DNA of 64,000 bases from Erythrobacter ani (GCF_019204025.1 NZ_JAGSPB010000003.1:372001-436000), one strand, 5' to 3'; positions 1-9,593 are shown, counted from the stretch's first letter. Numbers and translations are program-made. The notes: a model not told the origin generated them from the letters alone.

Positions 1-1
1 G

Positions 2-634
2 ATCGATTGCGTGCTCGCGCGCGGCGCGCTGACCCGTATCGCCCTCATCGAGGATGGTTTCGCCAATGTCTCGAAGATGGCGAGCGGCTATCCCTACAAC
101 GATTTCGAGGTGACCCACGAACCGGTGCGCGGCGACATTTATGTCTCGGTGCCGCTGCAATATGCGAGCGCCAGAGTCAGCTTCTTCGCGACCAGCAGCG
201 CGGGCTATGTCTATAAGTTCGCCTGCCGCGTCGATGGCGAGGAAGCGAGCCAGCTCTTCGTCACCAATCCCGCGCTCGCCAAGTCCCAGGCGAGCGAATG
301 GGAAGGCTATGCAGCGACGCGCGACGAAGCCGCGATCCGCCTGATCGAGGCGATGGCGAGCGACGGTGTTCTGCCGGGCTTCCGGGCGCGCGCCGAACTC
401 TCGCGACCACGCCGCACCGACAGCCTCGAAGTGCAGCAGGTCGCCGAATATGAAGGTGCCGAGCTGATCGGTCAGGCCTTCACCCTGCGCAATCTCGGCC
501 CGATGCCCGTCGACCTTGCCGGTGAACGCGAGGCGCCCGCCGGGGCGCTGGCCTTTGCCTATGGCCGCGACAGTCTCCAGCCCGGCGAGAGCACGCAGGC
601 CTTCCTCGTCTTTGCGAAGGGAGGGCTCGAATAA
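2..634 (+). CDS. traK: TraK-like secretin-family T4SS protein (5' partial)
   Basis: The open frame runs from the window edge, so the N-terminus and signal peptide are missing; about 210 residues are visible. In F-type secretion systems TraK is the periplasmic VirB9-like partner that binds TraB and lipoprotein TraV in the outer-membrane core complex. The identification rests mainly on position: it sits directly before traB in the canonical K-B-V-C order. The visible sequence is beta-rich with alternating hydrophobic residues and ends in a VirB9-like region. Its stop overlaps the traB start by one base (TAATG), which implies translational coupling. An internal GTG at 11 is not the likely true start. 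Confidence 0.75.
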   Translation: MDCVLARGALTRIALIEDGFANVSKMASGYPYNDFEVTHEPVRGDIYVSVPLQYASARVSFFATSSAGYVYKFACRVDGEEASQLFVTNPALAKSQASEWEGYAATRDEAAIRLIEAMASDGVLPGFRARAELSRPRRTDSLEVQQVAEYEGAELIGQAFTLRNLGPMPVDLAGEREAPAGALAFAYGRDSLQPGESTQAFLVFAKGGLE

Positions 635-1917
635 TGGCCGATACCGACAGACACGATACGCCCGCCGCAGCGCCCAAGGACGAGACGCGCGGCGAAGCCC
701 GGCGCAATCTCAACCGCACGGTCGCGCAGCGCCAGAAGCTGCTGCTCGCCGGCATCGGCGGGGTGGCACTCATCTCCGGTTCGATGTTCATCTTCGGCGG
801 CGAGGATGAAGCCGGCGCCGGCGGCGCGGGCGCGACCACGATCGAGACCGGCGCGCTGGTCAATCGCAATCTCTCGCAGCGCGAATTCGTCGCCACTTAT
901 GGCAACCGTCTTGATGCGCAGGGCCGCGCGATCAAGGACCTGCAGGAAAGCCAGCTTCCCAAGGCCTCGATCGAGCAGGAGCTCGAGACATTGCGCGGCG
1001 AAAACGCGCGGATGATCAGCGACGGTCAGGCGGCGATCGATGCGATCTCGGCCGAGAACGCCGCCTTGCGCTCGGAACTCGAGACGGTGCGCGCCAATCC
1101 CCCAGTTACGCCGGTTCCCTCAGCCGATCCGCGGGCTCCGGGCTTCCCTCCCGGAGCGCTCGAGCCACCCAGCGAACCCAAGGCAAGCCTGCTGAGTTTC
1201 TCATCCGACAAGCCGGGCGCCGCCAAGACCAAGGCAATCGAAAGCGCGCCGACGCTGCTGCTCGAGGCAAGCCGCGATTACCTGCCGCCCAACAGCTATG
1301 CACCTGCCACCGTGATCGTCGGGGTCGACGCCTCGACGGGCGTTACCAGCCAGAGCGATCCGCTGCCCGTGGTGCTGCGTATCACCGGTCCGGCGCGCTC
1401 GGTGCTGCAGGGCAACAAGCTTCTCACCACCGATCTCACCGGCTGCCTCGTCAACGGCGCGGCGCGCGGCGATCTCTCGGCCGAGAAGGTTTACGTCAAG
1501 CTTGTGCGCATGACCTGTGCGCAACCGGGCGGACGCTTTGCGGTGAGCGAGGTCAAGGGGTTCATCGCCTTTGCCGGCAAGTCGGGCGTTCGCGGCAATG
1601 TCGTCAGCCGCGAAGGCAGCCTCGTCAGCCAGGCGCTGCTCGCCGGGATCGTCGGCGGGTTCGGACGCGGCTTCTCGGCCAATGCCAACGGCATCTTTGC
1701 GCAGCCTGTCGGCAGCGACGGCAGGCGCGACGCGCTCTCGCCGACCGACATTCTCGCAGGCGGCCTCGGCCAGGGCGCGGGCGAAGCCGCCGACACGGTC
1801 AGCAAATACCTCATCGAACGCGCAGAACAGTACCAACCCGTCGTCGAGATGCCGACCGGCATCGCAGTCGAGATCGTCTTTCTCGACGGCGTCCATGTCA
1901 GGAGCACACCCCAATGA
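634..1917 (+). CDS. traB: TraB, VirB10-like T4SS inner-to-outer membrane scaffold
   Basis: 427 residues. A cytoplasmic N-terminus of about 35 residues is followed by one membrane segment (about 36-55, LLLAGIGGVALISGSMF), a coiled-coil stretch (about 80-155), a proline-rich linker (PVTPVPSADPRAPGFPPG, about 155-180) and a C-terminal VirB10/TraB beta-barrel domain containing GCLVNGAARGDLSAEKVYVK. TraB spans both membranes and transmits energy state to the TraK/TraV outer ring. Length and domain order match the family. It starts on the last base of traK and ends in an ATGA overlap with the DsbC-like gene. Confidence 0.92.
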   Translation: MADTDRHDTPAAAPKDETRGEARRNLNRTVAQRQKLLLAGIGGVALISGSMFIFGGEDEAGAGGAGATTIETGALVNRNLSQREFVATYGNRLDAQGRAIKDLQESQLPKASIEQELETLRGENARMISDGQAAIDAISAENAALRSELETVRANPPVTPVPSADPRAPGFPPGALEPPSEPKASLLSFSSDKPGAAKTKAIESAPTLLLEASRDYLPPNSYAPATVIVGVDASTGVTSQSDPLPVVLRITGPARSVLQGNKLLTTDLTGCLVNGAARGDLSAEKVYVKLVRMTCAQPGGRFAVSEVKGFIAFAGKSGVRGNVVSREGSLVSQALLAGIVGGFGRGFSANANGIFAQPVGSDGRRDALSPTDILAGGLGQGAGEAADTVSKYLIERAEQYQPVVEMPTGIAVEIVFLDGVHVRSTPQ

Positions 1918-2792
1918 ACTACTCGAACCAGCGGCCCGGCCTCAAGGCGCGCGCCGCGCACATATCGCTCGCCGCCGCCAGCGCAGCAGCCCTCCTTACA
2001 AGCGGTGTCGCGGTAGTGACCGCCATGCCGGCGCAGGCCGCGATCACGCAGAATGTGGTTGAAGCGCTCAAGCTTCGTCTGCCCAAGACACCGATCGACG
2101 CGCTCGATTGCAAGACATTCGCGCCGTGGTGCGAGGTCGTCTCGGGAGAGACGCTGTTCTACATCGACGAAGCGGCACGCTACCTCTTCGTCGGGCGGCT
2201 CTACGACATGGAGGAGCGGCGCGACGTAACCGCCGCGCGCCTGCTTGAACTCAATCCCGACCTGCTCGCCGCCGGCGCAGCCCGCGCTGCCGGCGAGGAC
2301 ACTGCCGGTCGGCACGACGTTGCAGAACCCCGCGACAGGCGGGCCGCGACGCATGTCGATCTCAAAGTCTTGCCCGCAGTAGGCGCGATCCTGTGGGGCA
2401 ATCCCAAGGGGCCGAAGCTGGTTGTCTTCTCGGATTTCCAGTGCGGCTACTGCAAGCGGCTCACCGGCGAACTCGAGAAGGCAGGCGTCCTTGTCGAGGA
2501 GCGGCCGATCTCGATCTTCGGCGCATCGAGCCGCCGCATGTCCGAGGCGGTGCTGTGCGCCGCCGATCCGGTCGGGGCGCTCCATGCCGCCTACACCGGC
2601 AAGCACCTCGAACCGCGCGCTGCCTGCAAGAAAGCAGCTGCGCTCGATGCCAACGAAGCCTTTGCACAGGCCAACGGCTTTGCCGGAACCCCGGTGATCG
2701 TCAGAGCGCGCGACGGTGCGGTGCTGCACGGCTACCGCGATGCAAAGACACTGCGCGCATTTGCCAATGCCAAGACCGGATCGAAGCAATGA
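1914..2792 (+). CDS. dsbC: DsbC-like periplasmic disulfide isomerase
   Basis: 292 residues with an N-terminal hydrophobic export signal (residues about 15-42, ending near AQAA). The C-terminal half is a thioredoxin fold with active site CGYC at residues 177-180 in SDFQCGYCKRLTGEL and a cis-Pro loop in AGTPVIV. DsbC homologues in F/SXT-type transfer operons fold the cysteine-rich TraN, TraU and TraH. The N-terminal half contains a DsbC-type dimerisation-like region (FYIDEAARYLFVGRLYDM). It overlaps traB and traV by 4 bases at each end. Confidence 0.88.
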   Translation: MNYSNQRPGLKARAAHISLAAASAAALLTSGVAVVTAMPAQAAITQNVVEALKLRLPKTPIDALDCKTFAPWCEVVSGETLFYIDEAARYLFVGRLYDMEERRDVTAARLLELNPDLLAAGAARAAGEDTAGRHDVAEPRDRRAATHVDLKVLPAVGAILWGNPKGPKLVVFSDFQCGYCKRLTGELEKAGVLVEERPISIFGASSRRMSEAVLCAADPVGALHAAYTGKHLEPRAACKKAAALDANEAFAQANGFAGTPVIVRARDGAVLHGYRDAKTLRAFANAKTGSKQ

Positions 2793-3373
2793 GCGGCCGT
2801 GTGACCCGTGTCGGAGCGACGGCAACCCTCTCCTTGATGATCGCCAGCTGCGCGACGCTTGGCGGCAACGTCAAGGGCGACTTTTCCTGCCGCGCGCCGG
2901 AGGGAAGCTGCGCGCCAACCTCGATGATCGACGATGCCGCCACCCGCGCTTCACAGGCAGAACGGTCCGGTCATGCCTCTGCGCGAGCGCACGGGGTCGG
3001 TGATCGCGAATTGCGGATCGTCGTTGCGGGCTACCGCGACGAGGCGGGCCGCATCCACGAGGCCCGGGTCGTTCATGTCGTGCTGCCCGATCGCGCTGCC
3101 GAGCGCTGGCGCGCGCCGCGTTCGACCGGCGACGTTCTGCGCGCACTGGCGCGCCCGGCTGAAGCGGAAGGCCCGCCGCCCGCCGCCGCAGAAGCACGTC
3201 CATTCCAGCATTCCAATCCCTCCCCCCAGCAGCCTCCCGATGTCCTGGTCATCCCCTCACAGGATCTGACGGAGCTGCCCGGTGCCAAAGCGCCGGACCC
3301 CGGGGCACCTGGTCGTTCCCCCTCCCCCGGCCAGGTGCCCCACCCTGTTCTGCCCGAAGGAGAGCCCAAGTGA
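2789..3373 (+). CDS. traV: TraV-like outer-membrane lipoprotein
   Basis: 194 residues starting at the ATG that overlaps the preceding stop; a longer upstream frame is only antisense-like read-through of dsbC. The N-terminus has a short signal peptide ending in a lipobox-like LMIASC, so Cys in IASC is the likely lipidated residue. The mature protein begins GNVKGDFSCRAPEGSCAP, matching the small conserved Cys pair of TraV. The C-terminal part is proline-rich. TraV anchors the TraK/TraB core complex in the outer membrane. It ends in a GTGA overlap with traC. Confidence 0.82.
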   Translation: MSGRVTRVGATATLSLMIASCATLGGNVKGDFSCRAPEGSCAPTSMIDDAATRASQAERSGHASARAHGVGDRELRIVVAGYRDEAGRIHEARVVHVVLPDRAAERWRAPRSTGDVLRALARPAEAEGPPPAAAEARPFQHSNPSPQQPPDVLVIPSQDLTELPGAKAPDPGAPGRSPSPGQVPHPVLPEGEPK

Positions 3374-5919
3374 ACCTCTCGCTATCCTCTGCGCGCGACG
3401 CGCTCCTCGCTGGCCTGTTCGGCGATGCGAAGAAAGCCGACCATGCGCAGCCGCGTTTCGCGCTCGACATGCTGTCGGACTGGCTTCCGTACCGCATCTA
3501 TGACGAGGGCCCGGGGCTCTACCGGAACGCGCACTCGAAGGGCTTCATTCTCGAAGTCACCCCGCTCATCGGCGCCGATGAGCGCACCGGTGAAATCCTC
3601 GGGCAGTTCTTCTCCGAGAGCCTGCCGCAAGGCGCCTGTTTGCAGGTGCTGAACTTCGCGTCTCCGCGCATCGGCGCCATCGTCGGCCCCTGGTTCGCGC
3701 CGCGCTACGAGCAGGGCGGGATCTACGAAGCGATCGCGAAGGCCCGCACCAACCGGCTCTACGATCTCGTCTGGAAGTCGGGCTCGGCACACGCGCCGTT
3801 TCATGCGCGCCATGTGCGTCTCGTGCTGTCGCTGGGCGTTCCGGTGCCCGGAAACGTGACCGATGCAGAACTCACCGAATGCCGCGACGGGATGGCGGGG
3901 ATGCTGAACTCGCTCGGCCTTGCATCGAACAGGCTCGAGCCCGCAGGCCTGCTCGCACTGGTCGACGAACTCACCTCGCCGACGACAGCGCGCGAACCCG
4001 ATCTCACCCACTGGAACCGCGAGGACACGCTCGACGCGCAGGCCATCCGCCGCGATATCGAACTCGAGGTCGAGGACGACCGGCTTATCTTGCGCACCGA
4101 GCGCTTCCGCGAGACCGGGCGCTCGCGAGATGGCGTGCCTCAGGTAGGTGAATGCTATCCCGACCGCTTCGATGTGCGCCATTACGGCGTGCGCTCTACC
4201 CCTGAGCGCTGGGCACCGTGGGAATGCGCGCGGCTCATCGGCGACATGTTTACTGACAAGCTGCGCTTTCCCTGTCCCGCCGCGACAATGCTGTGCCTGC
4301 ACTATCCCGACCAGGAGGCCGCCTCGGCGCGCGCCGGCTACAAGTTCATGCGCACCACCAGCCTGTCGGAGACCAAAAGCGCGCGCTTCCTGCCCAAACT
4401 GTCGGAGCAGTCGGCAGAATGGAGACACGTCCAGGCCGAACTCCAAGCGGGCAAGAAGCTCGTCAAGCTGTTCTATGGTCTCACCACGATCTCGCCGCTC
4501 GGCGAAGGCGATGCGCATGAGCGCACGGTCAAGGCGATTTACAAGGCGGCCGGATGGGACCTTGCCGACGAGCGCTTCCTCCAGCTCCAGGGCCTCGTCG
4601 CCTCGTTCCCGTTGAGCCTCGCCGATGGTCTGGTCCACGACCTTGCGCGGCTCAAACGCTTTCGAACCATGCTCTCGACCACCGCGGCCAATATCGCCCC
4701 CCTGCAGGGCGAGTATCTCGGCGGCACGATCCCGCACCTGCTGCTGCTCGGACGGCGCGGCCAGCCCTTCTTCTGGTCGCCCTTCGAGAACAAGGCGGGC
4801 AACCACAACATCGCGATTTGCGGGAAGTCGGGCTCGGGCAAGTCGGTGCTGCTGCAGGAGCTATGCGCCGCGCTGCGCGGCGCTGGCGCCAAGGTCGTGG
4901 TGATCGATGACGGCCGGAGTTTCGAGCACTCGATCAAACTTCAGGGCGGCCGCTTTGTCGAGTTCACGCTCGCCTCGGGATTCTCGCTCAACCCGTTCTC
5001 GATGGTCGACGATGCAAGGGCGCATCAAGACGAGGATTACCGGCTCGACTGCTTTGCGATGATCAAGGCGATCGTCGGCCAGATGGCGCGGCCAAGCGCC
5101 GCGCCCTCTGACACCGAACGCGGCCTCATCGATCGTGCAGTAACACAGGTCTGGAATGCGCTCGGCAGCGGCGGCGCGATCGACGATGTCGCGCATGCCC
5201 TCCATCAAAGCGAAAACGAGGCGGGCAGGGATTTGGCGACCGCGATCGCGCCTTTCTGCCGCGGCGGCAGCTATGCCGGGTTTTTCTCCGGCAAGGCGAG
5301 TTTCGCGCTCGAAGACGATTTCACCGTCTTTGAGATGAGCGACCTTGCGTCCCGCGAGGAACTGCGAAGCGTTGTCCTCTCGGCGATCATGTTCATGACC
5401 GGCCAGGCGATGACGCGCAGCTCGCGGTCCACCAAAAAGCTGCTTTTGATCGATGAAGCCTGGGCCATGCTCAAGGGTGGTTCGATGGGCGAGTTCGTCG
5501 AGACCTATGCTCGCACCGCGCGCAAGTACGGGGGTGCGCTCGCCACTGCCACCCAGTCCTTGAACGATTACTACAAATCCGACGGCGCGCGGGCCGCGCT
5601 CGAAAACAGCGACTGGATGCTGGTGCTCCAGCAGAAGCCCGAGACCATTGCCGATTTCCGCAAGGAGGCCCGGCTCGACATGGACGACCGGACCGAGACG
5701 CTGATCCGCAGCCTCAAGCGCTCGGGCACCGAGTACAGCGAGATCTACCTCAAAGGTCCCGAGATGGAAGCCGTTGGACGCCTGGTGCTCGACCCACTCT
5801 CGGCAACCATCTTCTCCTCCGATCCTGACACCTATGCCGCGATCCACCGCCATGTCGAAAACGGCATGCCGCTGGAGCGCGCAGTCGCGCTGGTCGCGGG
5901 CGTGGAAGGAGGCATGTGA
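3370..5919 (+). CDS. traC: TraC, VirB4-family T4SS ATPase
   Basis: 849 residues, GTG start overlapping the traV stop. The N-terminal TraC/VirB4 domain precedes a P-loop GKSGSGKS near residues 485-492 and a Walker B LLLIDEAWAML near 690-700, followed by TARKYGGALATATQSLNDYY, a typical VirB4 segment. This is the cytoplasmic ATPase that powers pilus assembly at the inner membrane. Length and motif spacing fit the family (F TraC is about 875 residues). It overlaps the next gene by one base (TGATG). Confidence 0.95.
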   Translation: MNLSLSSARDALLAGLFGDAKKADHAQPRFALDMLSDWLPYRIYDEGPGLYRNAHSKGFILEVTPLIGADERTGEILGQFFSESLPQGACLQVLNFASPRIGAIVGPWFAPRYEQGGIYEAIAKARTNRLYDLVWKSGSAHAPFHARHVRLVLSLGVPVPGNVTDAELTECRDGMAGMLNSLGLASNRLEPAGLLALVDELTSPTTAREPDLTHWNREDTLDAQAIRRDIELEVEDDRLILRTERFRETGRSRDGVPQVGECYPDRFDVRHYGVRSTPERWAPWECARLIGDMFTDKLRFPCPAATMLCLHYPDQEAASARAGYKFMRTTSLSETKSARFLPKLSEQSAEWRHVQAELQAGKKLVKLFYGLTTISPLGEGDAHERTVKAIYKAAGWDLADERFLQLQGLVASFPLSLADGLVHDLARLKRFRTMLSTTAANIAPLQGEYLGGTIPHLLLLGRRGQPFFWSPFENKAGNHNIAICGKSGSGKSVLLQELCAALRGAGAKVVVIDDGRSFEHSIKLQGGRFVEFTLASGFSLNPFSMVDDARAHQDEDYRLDCFAMIKAIVGQMARPSAAPSDTERGLIDRAVTQVWNALGSGGAIDDVAHALHQSENEAGRDLATAIAPFCRGGSYAGFFSGKASFALEDDFTVFEMSDLASREELRSVVLSAIMFMTGQAMTRSSRSTKKLLLIDEAWAMLKGGSMGEFVETYARTARKYGGALATATQSLNDYYKSDGARAALENSDWMLVLQQKPETIADFRKEARLDMDDRTETLIRSLKRSGTEYSEIYLKGPEMEAVGRLVLDPLSATIFSSDPDTYAAIHRHVENGMPLERAVALVAGVEGGM

Positions 5920-6323
5920 TGGTGCTCGAGACCACCACGCTCGTAGATCGCGTGCCGCTTCCGTCAGTCAGACAAGCCCGCGACAAGCACCGTGTGATCG
6001 ACTGGCTGGCGCTGTTCCAGGGCACCTGCCTGGTGCTGATCGAAACGGCAAGCTTCGCGGCGAGCACGCTGCTGCTGGTCCTCGGCCTGCCGCTGTTCGT
6101 GTTCCTGGCTGTAGCAGGCTGGGATCTCACGGCGCTGTTCGCGCAGCTCGGCAATCTTGCCGACCATTACCGCACCGCTGAACCGGTCGCGCGCCGCTTC
6201 TTTGCCCAAGACCTCCAGATCGCATTCCTCATCGCAGCCGGCGGCCTCGCCCTGCTGCGATTGCCGGCTTTCCTGCGCCGCCTCGATCGCCGCCTCGCCG
6301 AAGGATCTCCCCGCCATGGATAA
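5919..6323 (+). CDS. Unknown small inner-membrane protein within tra operon
   Basis: 134 residues with no family recognised. It has hydrophobic segments at about residues 35-70 (two closely spaced helices, LLLVLGLPLFVFLAVAGW) and about 100-115 (IAFLIAAGGLALL), and a basic C-terminal tail (LRRLDRRLAE). The start was taken as ATG 5919, which shares a base with the traC stop; GTG 5916 is also possible. It overlaps trbI by 8 bases, so it is translated as part of the mating-pair operon. A role in pilus assembly at the inner membrane is an inference from position only. Confidence 0.7.
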   Translation: MVLETTTLVDRVPLPSVRQARDKHRVIDWLALFQGTCLVLIETASFAASTLLLVLGLPLFVFLAVAGWDLTALFAQLGNLADHYRTAEPVARRFFAQDLQIAFLIAAGGLALLRLPAFLRRLDRRLAEGSPRHG

Positions 6324-6696
6324 ACTCAACCTCCCGCTGCGCCTGCTTGGCCCGAAACTGCTTGCCGTAGCCTTGCTCGTTGCTGCGCTCTTGTGGGGCG
6401 CGTGGCTTACCCAGCAGGTCACCAGCGCCCCCAAGCAGCGGATCGTCACGGTCCGGCTTGCCGAGACCATCGGCACCTTCGTCGAGGAGGCCGCGCGCGC
6501 CGATGCCGATCCGGCGGTCGTCCAGGCGGCAAGCCTCGCCTATCTCAAGGCCGCCGAAAGCGCCGTTGCCGACATGGGCCATGACGGCCGCGTGGTGCTG
6601 GTTGCCGAGGCCGTGCTCGCGGGCGCTGCCGACGACGCAACCTCCGAACTCGAGCAGCGCATTGCGGACAAGCTCGCCGGGGAGAAGCAGCCATGA
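6316..6696 (+). CDS. trbI: TrbI-like F-type transfer protein
   Basis: 126 residues with a single N-terminal membrane anchor (about residues 12-32, LLAVALLVAALLWGAWL) and a soluble helical C-terminus including VRLAETIGTFVEEAARADAD. This layout matches type-F TrbI, which influences pilus extension and retraction, and the gene sits between traC and traW as in F. The ATG lies 8 bases inside the preceding gene. A longer frame reading in from upstream lacks a plausible start. Confidence 0.8.
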   Translation: MDKLNLPLRLLGPKLLAVALLVAALLWGAWLTQQVTSAPKQRIVTVRLAETIGTFVEEAARADADPAVVQAASLAYLKAAESAVADMGHDGRVVLVAEAVLAGAADDATSELEQRIADKLAGEKQP

Positions 6697-7199
6697 GCCT
6701 GACCCGCACGATCCGCCGTTCGCTGCTGCTCTCGGGCCTCGTCCTGCTGCCGCTCGCCTGGGCGCCGCTCGATGCCTTCAGCAAGGACCACGCGTTCCTC
6801 ATCAATGCGAGCCCGAGCCTGCCCAACTGGGCGTTCTGGCTCGACAAGCACGCGCCGATCGAACGCGGCAGCCTGATCTTCTTCGAGCCGCCGCAAAGCG
6901 AGCTGCTCGAAAGGCATTTCGGAAAAGGACCGCAGATGTTCGGCAAGCGCGTGCTTGGCATGCCGGGCGATGTCGTGCGCCACGAGGGCGATGCGGTCTT
7001 CATCAACGGGAAGCAGGTCGCGAGCCTGCTCGAGGTCACCCGCCTTGGCGTGCCGCTTACGCGCGGTCCCGAAGGCGCAATACCGGAAGGTTGCTACTAC
7101 ACCGGAACCGACCATCCGCGCGGGCTCGACAGCCGCTACGGCGCAATCGGGTACGTGTGTCGCGGGCAGATCCTCGGCAGCGGGAGGGCAATCCTGTGA
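6693..7199 (+). CDS. S26-family signal peptidase (TrsF/TraF-like pilin-processing peptidase)
   Basis: 168 residues with an N-terminal membrane segment (about 11-27). The S26 nucleophile is probably Ser42 in ASPSLPNWAFW and the general base Lys85 in FGKRVLGMPGD; a third conserved block is LDSRYGAIGYV. This is the arrangement of RP4 TraF and of the S26 peptidase that SXT/R391-type ICEs carry between traC and traW. It probably processes pilin or another exported transfer protein. ATGA overlaps link it to trbI upstream and traW downstream. Confidence 0.85.
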   Translation: MSLTRTIRRSLLLSGLVLLPLAWAPLDAFSKDHAFLINASPSLPNWAFWLDKHAPIERGSLIFFEPPQSELLERHFGKGPQMFGKRVLGMPGDVVRHEGDAVFINGKQVASLLEVTRLGVPLTRGPEGAIPEGCYYTGTDHPRGLDSRYGAIGYVCRGQILGSGRAIL

Positions 7200-7831
7200 T
7201 GCGCTCCTTCCTTCCGCTCGGCGCCTTTCTCCTCGCTGCGCTCCCGGCCAGCCTGCAAGCACGAGACTACGGCCAGCGCGGCGCGGTCTTCCCCGTGATC
7301 GAGCGCGACCTGCTCGAACAGATCCATACGCGCCTCGCGCAGATGGAAAATTCGGGCGAGACCGCCCGCCTCAATCAGGAGCTCAAGCGTCGTACGATCG
7401 CCCGCGTCAACCGGCCTGATCCGGTTGCCGGCGTGATCCGCGCAAGCGCAAGCCGCCAATGGGCCTTCGATCCGACAATTACGCTTGCTGCCGATATCCG
7501 GGGCGCAAAAGGCGAGCTGATCCATGCCGCCGGAACCCGGGTCAATCCGCTCGACAGCGTCAAGCTGCGCGGCGACCTCCTGTTTCTCGACGGCGACGAT
7601 CCGGCGCAGGTCGCCTGGTCGCTGAGGCAAGATGCCAATGCCAAGCTCATCCTCGTGAAAGGCGCACCGCTCGAGCTGATGAAGGCCCGCCAGCGAAGGT
7701 TCTATTTCGACCAGGGCGGCAAGCTCACCGACAAATTCGGAATTCGGGCGACGCCTGCGCGCGTGCGCCAGAACGGCCGGATGCTCGAAGTGAGCGAGAT
7801 CGCGCTGCCGCCCCGGAAGGCACAGCCATGA
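7199..7831 (+). CDS. traW: TraW, F-type pilus assembly periplasmic protein
   Basis: 210 residues starting at ATG 7199, which overlaps the peptidase stop; a GTG one codon earlier is possible. The signal peptide is MRSFLPLGAFLLAALPASLQA. The mature part contains DPTITLAADIRGAKG and FYFDQGGKLTDKFGI, both typical of TraW. TraW works with TrbC and TraU in the periplasm during pilus assembly. It ends in an ATGA overlap with traU. Confidence 0.92.
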   Translation: MRSFLPLGAFLLAALPASLQARDYGQRGAVFPVIERDLLEQIHTRLAQMENSGETARLNQELKRRTIARVNRPDPVAGVIRASASRQWAFDPTITLAADIRGAKGELIHAAGTRVNPLDSVKLRGDLLFLDGDDPAQVAWSLRQDANAKLILVKGAPLELMKARQRRFYFDQGGKLTDKFGIRATPARVRQNGRMLEVSEIALPPRKAQP

Positions 7832-8841
7832 GCAGCATCCGCGCCTTCCTGGTGCTGTTCACGGCGATGCTATCGCTGGTATTCGCATCACCGGCTTCGG
7901 CCGATGCCGGTCCGGGCAAGTGCACCGGGCAATTCGTCAACCCGATCACCGACATCTGCTGGTCGTGCCTGTTCCCGATATCGGTCGGCGGGCTCGAAAT
8001 CTGGCCGAGCAATCGCCCCGATCCCGACAATCCGGACCTACCGGTGTGCCTGTGCGGGCTTCGGCCCGGCATCGCGATGGGGTTCTGGGAGCCGGTCCGG
8101 CTCGCCGATGTCAGTATGAAGCCTTGGTGCTTCGTCAACCTCGGCGGGATGAAACTCGATCCCGGCTTTGATATTGGCTTCCGCTCGATCTCGGGTCCTT
8201 CGGCGGTGGGGGGCGCAAGCCAGTATTATTCGAGCTGGCATGTCCACTGGTATGCCTATCCGCTGATCTACTGGATGGAGATCGTCGCCGATTTCCTGTG
8301 CCTCGAGCCCGGTTCGATCGACATCCTCTACATCTCCGAGATCGATCCGCTGTGGCAGGACAGCGAGCTCACCGCGATCATCAACCCCGAAGCGGTGCTC
8401 TTCGCCAACCCGCTGGCGCTTGCCGCTTGCGCTGCGGATTGCGCGGCATCGACCGCCAATTTGCCGCTCGACGAGATGTTCTGGTGCGCGGGCTGCCAGG
8501 GTTCGATGTACCCGATGAACGGCAACGTCTCGGCCTCGATCGGACATGTCCAGGCCTCGCGGCTCGTGCTCTCGCGCTTCGCCTACAAGCTCCACCGCGA
8601 ACTCGTTTCGTGGGGCACGATGGGATCGAAGGGCCTGTGCGGCAAATACCTGATGCCGGTGATGCGCAAGCAGCAATACCGCTTCCAGGCCACCAATCCC
8701 AATCCGGCAACCAAGGGCCGCTTCGCCTGCCCGCCTATCGGTGCCTCCACCACCTTCCAGTCCCCCGGACAGGTCATCCCCGCCATCGGCGAAGACATGG
8801 GATACCTCGTCTGGCGCAAGAGGAATTGCTGCGCGCTATGA
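7828..8841 (+). CDS. traU: TraU, F-type conjugation protein
   Basis: 337 residues. The signal peptide is cleaved near ASADAG and the mature protein starts CTGQFVNPITDICWSCLFPI, the hallmark of TraU. It is cysteine-rich (for example CLCGLRPG, CAADCAAS, CAGCQG), so it probably needs the DsbC-like protein encoded upstream. TraU is required for DNA transfer and mating-pair formation. It starts on the traW stop and ends on the trbC start. Confidence 0.95.
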   Translation: MSSIRAFLVLFTAMLSLVFASPASADAGPGKCTGQFVNPITDICWSCLFPISVGGLEIWPSNRPDPDNPDLPVCLCGLRPGIAMGFWEPVRLADVSMKPWCFVNLGGMKLDPGFDIGFRSISGPSAVGGASQYYSSWHVHWYAYPLIYWMEIVADFLCLEPGSIDILYISEIDPLWQDSELTAIINPEAVLFANPLALAACAADCAASTANLPLDEMFWCAGCQGSMYPMNGNVSASIGHVQASRLVLSRFAYKLHRELVSWGTMGSKGLCGKYLMPVMRKQQYRFQATNPNPATKGRFACPPIGASTTFQSPGQVIPAIGEDMGYLVWRKRNCCAL

Positions 8842-9593
8842 GAATCGCCTTCCCCCTGCTGGTCGCTATCAGCCTTGCGACCGCCGCCGCCTTTGCTGCC
8901 GCGTCTGCGCAAGAGAGTTCGCCCGAACTCGATCTTGCCGAAATCCGCGCGCGCGCCAGCGAGCATAGCGCCGATGCCGAAGCGCTCGCCACGTCGGTGA
9001 AGACAAAAGCCGATGCGCTGGCAGAGGACGCGCGCGCCGCTCAACAAACGGCCCACGCGAACCGCGCAGCCTATGCAGAAGCGGCGCAAGCGACTGCCGA
9101 TACCGGCCCGCTCGATCTCGATGGCATGATCCGCGCCCAGGCCGATGCCGAAGTGGCGGCAATGGGCGAGACGCCCCGGTTCATTGCCTTTGCCTCGCTG
9201 GGAATGCCGGAACGCTCGCTCAAGGCGCTGGTTCACGATGTCGCGAGGGCGGGCGGCGTCACCGTGCTGCGCGGGTTCCCGCAAGGCGACAGCGCGCGCT
9301 TCAAGAAACGCATCGCCGCGATCTGGAGCGATGGCCATGAAGCCGGCGCGCTCGGGATCGACCCGCGCCTGTTCCGCGCCTTCGATATCGAGGTCGCTCC
9401 GAGCTTCGTGATGATCGCGAGCGACTTTGCCCCCTGCGACGGGTTCGACTGCAGCGACATCCTTCCGCCGCACGACCGCATCGCTGGCAATATCAGCGTG
9501 GCCGAAGTGCTCGACACCTTTGCTTCAGGAGGCGGTCCGGGCGCGCAGCTTGCACGTCTCCATCTCCGCCGCCTTGAAGGAGAGCGGCCATGA
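8838..9593 (+). CDS. trbC: TrbC, type-F conjugative transfer pilus assembly protein
   Basis: 251 residues. The signal peptide spans about residues 1-24 (AAAFAAASAQ). A helical, alanine-rich region follows (about 30-90), then the conserved domain FIAFASLGMPERSLKALVHD and GVTVLRGFPQGD, typical of type-F TrbC with its thioredoxin-like fold. It acts with TraW in pilus assembly. The start chosen overlaps the traU stop by 4 bases; the longer frame running through traU is an artefact. Confidence 0.9.
   Translation: MRIAFPLLVAISLATAAAFAAASAQESSPELDLAEIRARASEHSADAEALATSVKTKADALAEDARAAQQTAHANRAAYAEAAQATADTGPLDLDGMIRAQADAEVAAMGETPRFIAFASLGMPERSLKALVHDVARAGGVTVLRGFPQGDSARFKKRIAAIWSDGHEAGALGIDPRLFRAFDIEVAPSFVMIASDFAPCDGFDCSDILPPHDRIAGNISVAEVLDTFASGGGPGAQLARLHLRRLEGERP

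Noticed and set aside
1491..2825. Long antisense frames under the tra genes (also under traC, traN, trbC, sno)
   Set aside because: They mirror real genes in high-GC DNA; the plus-strand products are recognisable transfer proteins.
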